Shown here one piece after another: positions 25,301 to 38,944 of a stretch of 64,000 nt of DNA. The DNA is from Ptiloglossa arizonensis (taxonomy: Eukaryota; Arthropoda; Insecta; Hymenoptera; Colletidae). Position 1 is the first letter of the stretch; the number at the start of each line of letters is the position of its first letter. The notes under the pieces were generated by a model. That model worked only from the letters and a program-made list of their open reading frames with translations. It searched no databases and was not told the origin of the DNA. The position numbers were made by a program, and so were the translations under genes. The stretch is taken from positions 6,386,001 through 6,450,000 of the forward strand of contig NC_135060.1 of the NCBI RefSeq assembly GCF_051014685.1, read 5' to 3'.

Positions 25301-28300
25301 TCATTTCAAAATAAAGAAAAAGAAATCGCTATTGTAGTCTGGTTAAGAAGATAGCATCGTAGCTTCAAAGGAGCTACTTTATTTGTTACTTGTTTGCTCG
25401 ACAGTTGGAAAAATAATCCATTATTGGTAGAATTGTATGGTAGATAATTGTGATTTTATGGTGTAGCGAATATAAATAAGGAAACGTTTCCACTTTTCTC
25501 GAACAACGGGTCCTTTCGACACCATTTTAACAAATATACCCTTGAACGTTCAAACGAAACGATACGATTCTGTGCATAAATATGAACGACTATAAAAACA
25601 AAAGACACCTAGGAAAAAAGGAACTACAATTTGCAACTGAATTCAAGGTAGTCAAGACACTCGTGCCAAGTTGGAGGTACGTACTAGGATCCAACATGTA
25701 TGTAAACAACGAACAAAATTCATAATATTTTTCACATTTATATTCCGCGCGGTTACGATACTCGAAGATTAAGGGAACTACTGAATAATCAGACTACTAG
25801 TCATACAGCTAGCTGGGATGCAGAATGGAAATAACCGAGATGAGTTTTTCCTTTCGGCATCGTGCAAAACTGTTTGCAGTCGAGGAGAGTAGGTAGCAGT
25901 AACACTTACAGGGACCGATATACGAACCACTGGCAGTTTATTCGACATTTTCTATGACTGTGCACCCTTGCTCCTAGTTGGCGCACTCAGAGCTGCATCC
26001 ATACAAAAGAAAAAAAATCAATTACCGTTGTTTTCGCTGGTCATATTGGATCACTGGTTTTAGTTACTTGTTACAATAGTTCGATCGGGGGGTGTCGTTA
26101 GCAGGTCAAAAGGTTTAAAAGGCGAACAACTGTTCTATTTCGAAATTGTAAGGCAGAACCAAAAAATATGTTGCAGTTTCTTTACTTCTTATCGATTTGT
26201 AGAATTTTCGTTCCAAGTGGTTCTTTTCTACCTATGAAAGGTAACATTTTCTAAGTACATAATGGCAGTCAGTCACCGAAATCTACATACCCTTATCGTT
26301 GTATTAATATAATTGTTTACCACGTCATTGGTACATTTCGGTTAGTTGTAATTTTGTAAATGATATCACATTTTTAATTATCGTTCTTCGGTATTCACTT
26401 TAGCAACATTAATGAAAACTGATGCGTTATATAATGATACACATGATAGCAATAACAATTAATATAAATTACATTAACGTAAACAACATATATCTTCCAT
26501 GAAAATGCAGTAATGCAGTTCAATTGCTACATCATACGTTAATCCATTCATGCCCGAAGTAAGCATTTCTTTTACATTTTCGAAAGTTCGATCACGACGT
26601 AGAAAAAAAGAATTTTTCACCAAATAAACAATATCGATTATTTTATTCAAAAAGGCTCTTTATATGTACAAACACGGTACCAAGTCGTTCTCTGTCACGG
26701 TAATAGAAATAATATTTTTCGAAAGTAGGCCTTATAGTGAAACGCAAGACCCAAATTGGTTAAATTCATTTACTACCGAGAATTAAATCTCGCAATAAAA
26801 TTTCGTTCAACGGCACGCGTTATTTTCAGCGAGAATTCATAAATTAGTTCAACGATCGATAAGCTTACGAGTCGATTACTGCTGGTAATAAATCTATCGG
26901 ATAAATTTTACCGTGGAAATAAGTTGTTTCACCGTGACGTCTCGATGGTAAAGCTGTAGCATAGTTATCGCGATTACCGAACGATCCTCTTTGTCATTCC
27001 TATAGTTCTGTTTCGTTTGAGGATGTATAAGTACACACGCATCATCAGCGTACATCCCTTTCGCGAACTTGAAATCAATTGCACGTTCACAACACGCGTG
27101 CATCGTCGTTAATTTGTTTGAAATTTAAATTCCACGATTAAAATGCAAATCGAGAATACCATTAAGAAACGGAGAAAAAGATCCCTCTAAATGAGAAGCC
27201 TGCGGGGAAAGAAATCGTTGTGTAAAAATTTAAAAGATTACTTCTCGATTTGACGGACCGCTGTATGAAATATTAACCAGGATGATAAACGATCACGTGC
27301 AAAATGTCCAATTTTTAGTCAATGCAACGAAATACTTGGTGCTGATACTGTTGGATATGAATGCATTTAGAAAATGGTAGTTAAAGCGAGTAAGTTTAAT
27401 TAAATAACATTTTCGATCCTTCTTTTCAATTGAATTTATTAAGTATATTTAAAAGTTTACAAAAGATAGGAAGAAAGAAGTTATACAAGATCGTTAACAA
27501 GAAAAAGATGATTAATTAAAGCATAAAGAAGCGACGAACAAAAAGAAATAAGCGTCACGATATATCTGGTTTCTTATATGTGATTAAATGGAGAATGATA
27601 CGATGGAATTATTAAATGTTATAAAATAAATCAATGGAAATGTTTACAATATAAGTATTTAATTTTACCGAAGAGGATCCAAAAACAAGCATCAAAAATG
27701 TTATTGTACTAAATATCGGAAATTGATTGGAACGCAATATCGTTTCTCTCTCGTTATTTTTTTCTAAATAATTTTCGATAGATGGAACGATTTAAATTTG
27801 GTTTACGATTTTTTTTTCTTGAATGACTATTAAAATAATTATAAATACGACTGTTCAAAAAGCTACGGTTCCACTGGGGAAAATATGAAAAAGTTGAACC
27901 GAATATCGTAACCTAGAAACAATAAAATTATTTCAAAAATATTATTTTCCCCGTAAGATGTGAAAGCACGATTTTTTTCTCTTTGAAATATATATAGCCG
28001 AGCTTTAAAATGCGAGAGGGACGAAAACCTAACCTAGAAACGTATCACCCCTTTTCACCGCTCTCGACTTCCTCCGCACATAGCTCGTGTCACCCTCCAT
28101 CATTTGTGAAATTAATAACTGATTCGCTTCATAATTTGTATTTCTCATAAATATACCTCTTATCCGAGATATTTGAAATGTCGAGATGGAACTCATCATT
28201 TGTAGAGTAACAATTTTCAATTTTCGAGGGGATTTGTCCCTTAAATTGGAGATAGAACGCAAAATAAAGAAATAAGAACCTTCTCTTAAGTTCTGATTGC

Positions 28301-29573
28301 TTAACAAAATATTTCAAGGAGAAGAAAATCGATTCGAGACACTTGGAAATGTTTCTTGTTAGTTTTAAGGATGACAGCATTGATAAAAATTGAACACTCT
28401 GTATATAATTAGAGCATTAATATCGAATCCAATATTGAGTTAAGGGTCGACCGATTCGTATTCAATTTTTGAAACAACTTCGATACAGAATATACATAAT
28501 GATCCAGCGATTGAAAGAAATAACGAACAGTAATAATTTAAGTCGATTAACATTTTTAAAAAAAACTTTCGTAACAGTCTCTACATGTTCTGGAAGAGGT
28601 GTGTGCAAGGTCTCGACAATAAAGTTAACGACACGAAAACCTGAACCAGAAATAAATTAAAATTAAGTTTTATACGAAGCTACCACGTAGATTCTACTGC
28701 GTCTTCTTTTCTTTTCTGCACACTCTTCTCAAGTAGCTTATTTAATTTTATCTTATCGCGTTTCATCGTCATTTATTTCCATAATCGCAATCAGTTCTAA
28801 AAGAAAAACCATTCCGTTGTCCGATTTACATATCTCAAAAAAGTTTCGACCCAAGTTCATTTGCGAATTTATAATAATGTTTCACAGTTAATAACTTTTA
28901 GTTCTTCGACCAATTCCGTTCTTACAATTTACATCAAATTATACAAGAGGTACTGAATGATTATCCACAATAAAAGTTACAAAATGTTATTTAACATTTT
29001 ACAATTCATTTATAAAATACAACGTGTCGTTGCCAGACCAATAATCTTCTTTAAGGTACGTATTATTTGCTTTGATTAAATTTTAATCAAATTTGTACAT
29101 TAAAAACTACTGGCACACACAAGACTACAAAAATATATACGGTAAATTCTCTCGAAAGGATTGAGCTAATATTTGACATTGAAAACGAAATGACAAAACA
29201 GACCCAATAAACATGGAACTGTACATTGTTCTCTATCCCCTCTAGTGACTAATTCCCTTCGATAAAGGAAATATTTCTGTCCTGGTTTTGTCGCAAATCC
29301 AATTTATCATTTTGGTCAATGTTCCTACCGAGAAATTCATAAAACTACCAACTTCTATCAACATCTAACCCTTATGGTATCCGAGCAAACGCTTCCTACT
29401 TGAAAATCGACAAACGTCTCGAGTTTAATACCCCTCGAGTTCGACAGAAAGAACTTTCGCGTGTAATTCTAAAAGTATCTAAAATCTGTCCGCATCGTAT
29501 CCGTAAATCCATAATTAGGTAAAAACGAACAATACGTGTTACTCTAAAGAAATAATGCACCAAGTGTACTCAC
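25301..29573. other. AT-rich non-coding DNA, probably intron of the 29.6-kb gene or intergenic
   Basis: No open frame with recognisable content. If the exon at 29,574-29,726 is real, its gene continues into this region on the minus strand, but I could not identify the next exon. Confidence 0.4.
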
Positions 29574-29726
29574 CTTGAGGCGAGTAAGGAACGTCGCGGG
29601 ATCAGAGGGGGTCCGGGCCGAGGACGCCTGATTGGTGGCCCCGTAACTCAACTGATGCTGATAGTTGGAAAGGATCTTTTTGTGAGCACTGGCCTGAGCT
29701 CTATAAGCCGACACTGATAACTTCAT
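29574..29726 (-). CDS. Probable coding exon (possibly first), unidentified protein
   Basis: The frame reads MKLSVSAYRAQASAH, then HKKILSNYQHQLSYG, and ends PATFLTRLK exactly at a strong donor, CTCAAG|GTGAGT, in phase 0 (51 codons). The sequence is protein-like and helical, possibly coiled-coil. The same frame is open upstream to a TAA near 29,815 and that part (EDVPRLEHQANRTLYREHEE) also looks like coding helix, so the true exon may start further upstream at an acceptor I could not choose. The ATG used here has a favourable context (GAAGAAATGA). I do not recognise the family. Downstream exons would lie at lower coordinates. Confidence 0.55.
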
Positions 29727-32700
29727 TTCTTCGTGTTCCCGATAAAGGGTCCGATTCGCCTGATGCTCCAGACGGGGCACATCCTCGTTCCTTCGTGGTA
29801 ACCTTAAGTCTTCTTAAAGAGCGCCACGCAGCCGGATCGCCGCGATGAAAATCCCTCGAATCGGGGGATGAACGAGGAAGGACCGGTGGCTACCGCGAAT
29901 CGCATTCACCGAGTTACCTCTTCTCCTTGCACCGTCCAGTTCTCGTTTCTTAATCAATCTTCCACGTTCCTATCTCTTTTTAATCCCACGGTTGCTTTCC
30001 TCCACCGATTCTTATTTCTATCACGACTGGTGGCACTATTCTCGAATCCGTCTCTCGCACCTGTTCTCGGCTCACGTTCGCCGACGACGAGGGGTTGTTA
30101 ACTCTCAACTTGTTCCCCAATTTCGAGACTCATTTCGAGGTTAGAATTTCGAACGAACCCTCCCGTACCTCCAACCGAGTTCGAAGAATAAATTCACAGC
30201 CGGCTGATCCACGAATTCCTATCGACTCGTTGTAAACACTGATCGCGACTCGATCTTCGACAACTCCTCGATCGCCACGAATTATGTTTACGAAGAACGA
30301 AGGTACACCTTCGTCACTTATTCGTGGATGATTTCCCGCAAGAGGGAATACGTGACCGTTTGCTTCGTGTTGTCACTTTGCGCTTTTCTCTCGTGTTTCG
30401 ACCACCCCTCGATGTATCTTTGTATTATTTCCGTTTTACTAAGAACGTTCCCGCTACGATTTTCAGAGCAGATTTCGAACCGGCACCGAGGAAATCCTTT
30501 CCACCGTCGTAACTCGTGCGAATTCCTCCCGATGGATCCGTAGTATCGATCGCTGGAGCAATTTTTCCTCTTTCCCTCGGGTCTGCGTTTCTGGTACTCG
30601 TGTATCTCGCTAAACCCAATTTAAGGTTCCACTCGACCTGTCGCGAACGCACAGTTTCGTAAACGACGAACGCACTCCTCGATGGTCGGAGGTTTCCAGA
30701 ATCTCTCGACTCGACGACGATCTCGTACGGTCTATCGCAAGTAGCGGCTAGTTTTTAATTTAATCTCTAAATCTCGCACAACTATCGTTAACTCGTACTC
30801 GTTTTCAACCTGGACCGTTCACGGTTCAACAGTGACATCGTAGGTCCAATGACGAACACACGGAACTACTTCCCGGTCGAATGTCATCGATTCCTCGTCA
30901 TCTCACCACGTGGAACATCATCTCCATCCTCGTGAACGAAAACTGACCACCCTTCTAACGAAATTCGAATTCAATTTCAGGGGTAACGACGCACCCTTGT
31001 AACGAATAATCGTTTGTTTCTTCGAATCGTCTGTACCTCGAACACCTTCTTCCGGCTCCACTTTATTCTACGCCGGCTGAAGGTATAAGGCCACGCGCCA
31101 TTGTTCATTAAAAGTCGAGGGCGCCGAACGCTGTGAAATAAGATCCTTTTCGCGAACGAGAGACCGTGACCAGGATATTTACGTCCTTTCCTCGTCCCTC
31201 TGGCTGCCACTTCGTTTGGATGTCTTCCACGTAGTTCGCGGGTCTTCTCCCCTCTCTTGGTCCTTATGATCGATTCAATGCTAGCCAACGCGGCACCGAA
31301 ATACAGAAAGGATCGAGCACGATGTTCAGCGAGTCCTCGAAGAACCATTGGTCAGTTAAAGCTGGATCCTTGAGTCGAGGTGAGAGACTCTCCTCGATGA
31401 TCCCTCGATGTTCCGTCTCTGTCTTTATCGAGTTACCTCGAACGTCACCTCCGGATCGATCCGGTTGTCCTTTCGTGGTACGGTTCGACGATAGAGAATA
31501 TTTAACGTCGGTGGTTCAACGTCTCGAGGATCTATCGCGATGAATTACCGACCACCGTTACCGAATCCCCGCAACAACTTCGTAACTCGCGTCGCGAATA
31601 ATTTAGTTCTTCGAAAGTATCCGGATCTTGATCCAGCACTTTGGAAGTCGTTCGTAATCACAACACGACCGGCAAAGATTCACTGGCGCGGTTGAATAAC
31701 CGTCCACGCTTGTTACGGGACAGAAGTTGCGGAAAGTGTGTTCCCAAGACGACGGACCGACGTCGGAACCGAATATCCACGTTTCGGTTCGTTCGATCGC
31801 ACGGGACGATCGGCTGGACGGTCTCGAGCGTCGATCTTTCGACGAATCAGAGCCTACAAAAGGTTACGAAACGTCACCACGTTAACGGGGGGAACCACTG
31901 AACGTTGAACGTTAAAGGTAACGCGCGCGACGAACGGTAGTGGAGAATCCTAACGTCGGCGAGATCGATTTCTTTTCTAACGTCTAATGTCGCGACAAGG
32001 ATCGAAAAGGTTCTCGGGACCGTGCGTCGCGGTAACGATACGAGCACGCGAGCCCTGGCTGCGTTGAAGTTAAGTTCCAAATCGATGCTCTAATCTTCGA
32101 CATTGTTATCTACTCCGTTCTCCCGTGTAACCGACAGATTAGCAACGGGATTACCGAACTTACTGTTATCGCGTAACGCGCGTTCCGCATACGAAACGAG
32201 ACCAATTCCGCGAATTCGCTTCGTCTCGACGATAGACGAAGCAACGACTCGACGGTGAATCGAACGGATCGCGAAAACGTAGAAAACGTCGCCGACCGTG
32301 CACGTAATCCGCTTAAACGAGAAATCGGTAGCTACCGCGTACCGAAATCGGTGCCGCGAACGGTCTGTGTCCAACGCGACCACCGAATACCGTACGTTCA
32401 ACGTTTTTTCGTCTTCTAACCACGTTACGCGTCGACACGTCCGAAGGTAAACGTCGCTCGTGCAACACCGGCGTACAGAACTCGCTCGAAACGTTAGCAG
32501 ACCAACGCCGCGTACCGTCCGTAGCTCGAGCATAACTGGATTACCGCTACCAACGACACCGTGCATCGGGACATCGACTAACCACCACGAGGTTCCGTGG
32601 TGTCCGTTCTATATTCACCCTTCGCTGTAACTGGATTAAATATTATCATAAACTGCGCGCGTGAGCAACCTACGCCCCGGAGAGAACGTGCCACCTACGC

Positions 32701-35700
32701 GGATTCCGTTTCGCGTGATTTTACTTCGCCACGATCGTTACCAATTTCGATCACCGACGATAATTGGAAACACGAATATCCAAGATGGAGATCGACGGAA
32801 CGATCGAGACACAGGGCTGAGGATTGTCCGAGCTTTCTCGCGTATGGTTCACACGAGTTTTCAATTCTCCTCCAGAAATTCGAACAAGTGGGACGAAATG
32901 ATTGAAACTATAGATCCGAAGGAAAAATTGGGAGGAAAATGGTACTGTGATTGAAATATATCGATCGTTTGGTACGCTTATATTCGACTTGGGTCAACTT
33001 TAAAATCATTCTTAATGTTATTTCAATCTATTTACGTGCAACCGACCGATTTACGTATTTTCGATCAATCCGAGACCCCCGTAGTAAACAACGAACGCGT
33101 ACTCGAGGACACTGTCCCGAATTAGTCGAAAATACACGGGCAATGATAAGGAAAAAGGATTCAAGAAAACACTAGCGACTCTACTCGGGAGAAACTTTCT
33201 ACGCGGGGTGTCCCCGAAAGAAAATAATCCCTAGAACGATCCTCGTGATTGCTCGACCGAATCCCGAAACTCCTTTAACGATCACAATTATTTGCCAAGC
33301 AAGTACATCCTTCTCTGTTGACAGCGTTGCTGCCACTGTTTAACGAGCACACACTGTAATGCATAAGCACACGTCACACGTGCAAACCAGAGAGAAACAA
33401 CACGACCAGCTCGTCAACCACGTCGCCCATTATACGCTGACTGCGTCGTTGTCTCTCTCTCGCCACTTTCCAAAGTCTTTCTCGTCTTTTCGCGACACCC
33501 TTGCACAAACAGCGACACAGTGTCGTGTTTATCGATCGATCCGATTGGTCATTACCGAGGTCGAAAAGCGACAGTGACTTTCTATCGAAATGGACACCAT
33601 CGAAATTGCCTCCTTGACCGTTTAACGCTAGATTTATCACCGAATCGAGATGACTGGTTTCAACTGCTTTCGCAATGAAACGCAGTTCAAATTCCATTCT
33701 ATGTTCTCCAAAGAAGTTACGACTTTTTCTATTCTACGTGTGCGATCAATTTTATAAATTCCTCCTTTTCCTCGTCGATTAGTTTCTTTTTTAATATTCC
33801 GAACGACCATGGTCAACGACCATTTTCGTGTCTCGTATAGACCCTTTGTTCTTTATACGTCGCCCGAATAGAAATCTATGCAACAGATCACTCCTGGCGT
33901 TTCTTCGTTTATACAAACAGCAATTTCGTAATAGGAACTGTTTGGACCGCTCGCTCGAGGATGTGTATGTACAATGTATACACAATGATAGATAAAATAT
34001 CACATTTTGTTAAATTTACTCGGAAGATTACCAAACTATTGGTACGACAATAGAAGAAATATCCCTCGAGTTTTGCGACAAAAGTACCAAGCAAGGAACA
34101 GTAATTCACACCGATGTGATACCTCGTTTAACGGAAGGACATTTTCTTCGAAAAATTACACCGAAGAGGAAACAATCGGATCGGCAAAGACGTTGCGCAG
34201 TTTGTACAAAAAGACTCGAGACACCGCTCTGAAAATTGTAACGTCAAACCGTGTACAGATACTCGAAGAAATCTATCAACGCTGGATCGTTTTTAAGACG
34301 AGCTGTTCACGCCAGATGCGCGTAGGACAATTTTGATACCGCAATTCCAATCGCTGAAGAGTTAAAGAAGAACAAACGTTTCGCGCCAAAGCTCTTCGGT
34401 AAGGTTGCATCGAATATCGCAACAGTCGAGAAGGACCGACCGGTGAGAGTATCGACGGAAATTTTGCGAATTTTCGAACAATCGCAGATTTCGCAACACC
34501 CGGTAAATTTGTTTCGAGTTTCCAAACGCGATCGAACACGATACGAAACACCGGAAATATAATTCCGTTGAAACTCTGACCATCGAACGTGTTACGTGCA
34601 CGGTAACGTTTACATCCGCGAACGGAGACACGTAGCGAATTTAAAGTTTACCCGCAACTGTGTCTTTCCGCGAGACGAAGGCGAGAGCACGACACGCGCG
34701 AGTTACAACCGTGAAGTTACGACACCTACGGTAGCGTAACGTCACGTAGAGAAATCATGGAATGTAATTTCACGAGGTTGCGTCACGAATTGAAACAACA
34801 AACAAGAGAAGCCGCGAATCGGCTGGAAATACAAAGAGTACAACAACCGGGAGAGATGATCGAGGACGCGTATTTTCTCGAGAGGTTGTAACGTCGCGAT
34901 CAAGTGCTTCTCAGGGTTTTCACGAGTTTAGCAGCCGAGCAACCCGGAGATTTACGCTGCCGGGAGGCCAACAGCTCGGAGAATCTTTCGTCGGCGTTTC
35001 CATCCCTGCTTCGTCCTTTTCATTGACCCCGTTCCATCGCATCCCTTTTTCGTTTACCCGTGATCGTTACCGACACAATGCCCACGAACGTATCTCCCAA
35101 CTGACAAACACACACACACACACTCCGTCAAACTGATTCAAATACAATCTGCTTCGATTTCTGGGCCCACCTTCAGACTTCCAACGATATATTTCCGACA
35201 GTTTCTCGTCAACCGATTGAACGATTTTAAATCGGAGTTCCAAGCTTCTTTACTTCGGAAAGGAACTATAACTTTTCGTGAATTCTGTTCGATCGCTTCC
35301 CTTTCTCGTCTAGACTCGATCTTTATCGATACGATGTCTACGAAGAAGAAACACTTTGTCGAACCGATTCAAAATGGATCCACTTTCTCACCTCGAACGC
35401 CGTATATCCGATAGTTTCTCGTTAACGAATCGAACGACCGTAAATCGGAGTCGTGGTGAAGCTGTTTGGTCGAAATTGTACCAGAATTGTTGATCGTTAC
35501 TGACACGGTGTCCACGACAAACATCTCTCAACCGACAAAAACACACACCACGGTAAGGATACTACGTCCGGTGGTATCCCCTTTCGGACTAACTCTCCGT
35601 AAAACTGATTCGTAGGTGATCCTGTTCCCAAGTCCACTTTTTGACTTCGGACGCCATATTTCCAGCCGTTTCTCGTTAACGAGCCACGCGGTTTCAGAGT

Positions 35701-36867
35701 CGCGGAGCTTTTCACGTTGCTGGAACGATTGTCTCCGCGCGACAAAGACTTTATTGGAAAGCTGGCCTCCACTAACAAACGAATTGTCGCTGGAGACGAT
35801 CGGTATCCATCTAATTAAAAATTCCAAGTTCCACCGTTGTTGCGGTAATTACTCATCGGAAGATCCGTTAAACGAAAACGTCGATCGAAGTATCGAAGGT
35901 GGGTCTTGCGACGCCTTTGATCGATAAAAGAAGGAATCCACTCGATGACCTACGATCGGGAATAAAAAGACCCCGATAGCGATCTAAAATCGTCGCGCAA
36001 GGAGAGAAGATTCTCGCGAGAAGATTGAAACGTTCGACGATTGAAAAAGGACCGAGCAACGAATCGTACATCCCAAGATCGAGAAGAGAACGTACGGTTA
36101 CGTTCGCAGTTCGCTCGACGATCTTTCTTTCGGTCGCGAACAACAGAAGAGAAGCGTAACCTGGACGATAGGGATCCGAGTAATCGTGAAACGAAGAAGG
36201 AACGTTCTCGTCGAAATTACCGATCGTAAGATCCGTCTGAACGTACACGGTGGGCAAGATTCCTCGAAACGAGACCGAGCGATACCATTCTACTTACATT
36301 ATCCACTCAACGATCTCTACATCGACCCCAATCGAAAATCGGAGCACATCCCGCGCGATACCGATCGAAACTCATCGTCGCGGTCGCGAGCGAATCACAG
36401 ACTCGACAAGGCTTCGAACCGTTGATTCTTCCTCGATCTTCCAGCGTGCGAGGTATCATCCGCGTTGCGTACTCCAGACCGTTCACAGACACAGAACACC
36501 CTATCCATACTGTCCCCGATACGCGAACGATCCTCGACGACAAGGACGTGGATCTCGCGACTCGACGATCGTGACTCGAGACGAACGGCGTACGATCGTG
36601 TACGGATATCACTGTCGCGTTGGTAATATCCGCGGGCGCAACGCGCGGACTACGCGTGTCACTGGCGCGAACCCGACGCGCGAGGATCGGGTCGCAGGAT
36701 CGATTATTCGCGGTTGAATCGGCCGATCGCGGTCACAACGAGGGTTGCGCACCGCTCGCGGAACCGGTGTTGTTTCCTCTCGCACGTGTTACTCGACCCC
36801 ACGAAAGTCACTAGGAGGCCAGTAGCAACCCCCGCCTGCCGCGGAGAACCGGAGGGTGTGAGACAGG
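29727..36867. other. CpG-rich region without a supported gene
   Basis: Compared with the AT-rich flanks this block is richer in C, G and CGA/TCG words. Many frames of 100-160 codons are open on both strands (for example 32,090-32,566 minus and 36,250-36,717 plus). They are rich in Arg, Thr and Ser, as expected from CGA/ACG/TCG-rich DNA, and show no domain. It may be promoter, 5' UTR or first-intron DNA of the genes at 29.6 kb and 36.9 kb. A short CA repeat lies at 35,107-35,122. Confidence 0.4.
35060..35720 (+). repeat. Diverged tandem repeat, three copies of about 210-255 bases
   Basis: GTTTCTCGTYAACG-type sequence, preceded by a CATATTTCC/ATATCCGA-like segment and followed by AAATCGGAGT or TCAGAGTCG, occurs near 35,201, 35,414 and 35,668. 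The segments CGATACGATGTCTACGA and TGACACGGTGTCCACGA fall at matching places between copies. Spacing is about 213 and 254 bases. The repeat is non-coding. Confidence 0.5.
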
Positions 36868-36937
36868 ATGTCGGAACGTCTGACGACGGGAGGGATGGAT
36901 ACGGCCAGGGTGGGGACTCGGGTCACGTTGGTGGGAG
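36868..36937 (+). CDS. Candidate first coding exon, possibly CAP-Gly type
   Basis: An ATG in the context AGGATGTCGG opens a frame MSERLTTGG, then VGTRVTLVG, and meets a good donor, GGAG|GTACGTGA, in phase 1 after 23 codons. The pattern VGxRVxxxG resembles the beginning of CAP-Gly microtubule-binding domains, where the next exon would supply the GTV(R)xxG part. I could not find that exon in the window: the open frame at 37,101-37,458 after a pyrimidine-rich CCCCAG has the wrong phase. A chance frame in CpG-rich DNA remains quite possible. Confidence 0.25.
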
Positions 36938-38770
36938 GTACGTGAAAGAGGGGCGAAAAAGAGACCAGGGAGGGCCGGGGAAGGACGCGATCCACCCCCG
37001 CTACAGAATCCTCCCTACTTTCTTCCGGTTTACGCTACCCGCCACCCCGCCACCCCGCCACGCATCCACACCCACGGATTAAAAACCGAAATCCTTCCCC
37101 TACCGTCCCCAGTCGCGGTACCGTTTGCGTGGCGTTCGTCTGCCCCGCCGTACGGATAGAGGGGGCCAGCGGTGAAGGATGCTGCGCACTCCTACGGACC
37201 GTACACATGCAACACCGAACGGACTTCCTGCGATATAGGTTACCCGCCGCTTCCTGGCGTACCGAGCCGTTACGCGTACCTGAAATGCAATTTCACCCGA
37301 GGCTGGGGAAAAGAGCGACGGTGGACCGAGCGGATAGTTTCTGCTCGAAAGTTTCTTCGTCCCAGAACACCGCTGCGATACGTTCCAGCGGTGGAGAGAC
37401 CAACGGAGAGGATCTTCGGGGGTTGTGTTTCGCGAGGAGTCTTTCGGGAACGGGGTAGCGGGGATCGGTAATTCGAGGAGAGAGACGCAAGCCTGATCTT
37501 CGAATCTGTGACATCGTCGTCGCGACACTTACTCGGCTTTTGCAATTTCTCGTTAAGGCTTTCGCGAACCTTCCTACGTGTAGTCCAAAACTTGGGTTAT
37601 TCAATTTTTTACGATATCGTTCGCGTACACATTCGAATGTATTTGGTTGCTCGGAATGTCGTTTCGTTCTCCAAAACGGAGTATGTAATTTAATAAAATA
37701 TTGGTACACTGTTGAAAAATTGTGTTTCATTTTCACCGAAAAAATACGAAACGACTCGAGGAACGACCCAATGTAACATCGTGGTCGGGAACTTGATAGT
37801 TTTTGGGTTAGTAAACTTGGGCTTTTAACGCTAGAACTACCAAAGGGGTCATGTGACCTGTTTCGAACTTCTTTTTTGAATCACTTAATTATCAACGATG
37901 TCAACGTATCAAAAGTGAAGAGAAAGTTCTTTTTTTGTTTTCAATGTTTTCAACGTAACTGCGTCTTTTCGTAAATAGACTCGGATGGATTCGGTACAAG
38001 GGTGGAAATAATGCACAGGAGCAATATTGATGAACAAATTCCAGATTCGAGAGTCGCGATTTACTATTTTATGAGAAGCTTTTTGGAGACGAGGAATCAG
38101 AAGTGGGTCAGGTTTAAGAGGGAAAAACGTTATCGCAAAATCGCTTGTAGAATAAACGATGGTATCGTAACATCGAGAAAAGAAAAAAAAACGCTTCTTT
38201 TCGCTTTTCAATGTTCCGAAACGATAATCGAGCCGAACTCGGTACTCGAGAAACAAAATAAATCGTTAAAGATCAGTCGTCCATTTATACCGAAGAATGA
38301 TTTTCAAAAGTCTCGTCATTTTGTATTCGAATTGAAGAAGTTTCGTTGTCGAGAAGGAAGACGGACAAGAATTTTCAACACCGACGCAATTAAGAACAAA
38401 GGGAAAAAGTAAACGAAACAGTGCTCCAGATACGTGTGCGCCATTGTTCTCGCGCGTTCTGGGGTGGAATTAATTTATAAACGTGCAAGCACATCTGTCG
38501 CGTTACATAGAATTTACTACTTTCGTTTCTCTATCATTTATCACGCATTATCTGTCAGCGTTGTATTATTAAGTATCGATCGAATAAAATTCGATATTAA
38601 CTCAATTGTGTTTATTTCCTCACAAATATTATAGTTCGAAAACTTTGAAAAGTACTGAAATACACCTCAGTATCGCGTCAAGTCTCGCGATATCTTTGAA
38701 TAATTGAATATTCATCAAACGGTAGTACCATCTTTCGAAAAATAAAACGACCAATCTAATAACTCCATTT
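36938..38770. other. No supported gene; CpG-rich then AT-rich
   Basis: A cytosine-rich tract with CCGCCAC repeats lies at about 37,040-37,066. Frames of up to 147 codons at 37.1-37.7 kb overlap on both strands and have no domain. At 37,824 a TTTAACGCTAGAACTACCA segment runs into the small palindrome GGGTCATGTGACC and may be another TTAA-linked transposon end. Nothing else is seen. Confidence 0.4.
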
Positions 38771-38807
38771 CTTATCGAACGACGAAACTTATCGAGCAAC
38801 CTATTAA
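38771..38807. mobile_element. Solo mariner-end-like motif
   Basis: The segment CTTATCGAACGACGAAACTT followed directly by ATCGAGCAACCTATTA repeats the motif found at 20.6 kb and 23.93 kb. No transposase lies nearby, so it is a solo or relic terminus. Confidence 0.4.
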
Positions 38808-38944
38808 ACTCTGTACCGATGGTAGAAGAACGTTCAAAGTCGATTTTCTCGGAAAGAAAGCCTCGAATGAACAAATTTCACTCCATATTTGCAACTTACT
38901 TTTTCACGTAGAATCACACCCTTCTTGGCCGTACCATTGATAAT

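Noticed and set aside
32090..32566. 158-codon minus-strand frame as a gene
   Set aside because: Arg/Thr/Val-rich translation typical of CpG-rich DNA, no domain and no splice or start support.
36250..36717. 155-codon plus-strand frame as a gene
   Set aside because: Low-complexity Arg/Thr/Ser-rich translation, and the opposite strand is open too. Chance frame in CGA-rich sequence.
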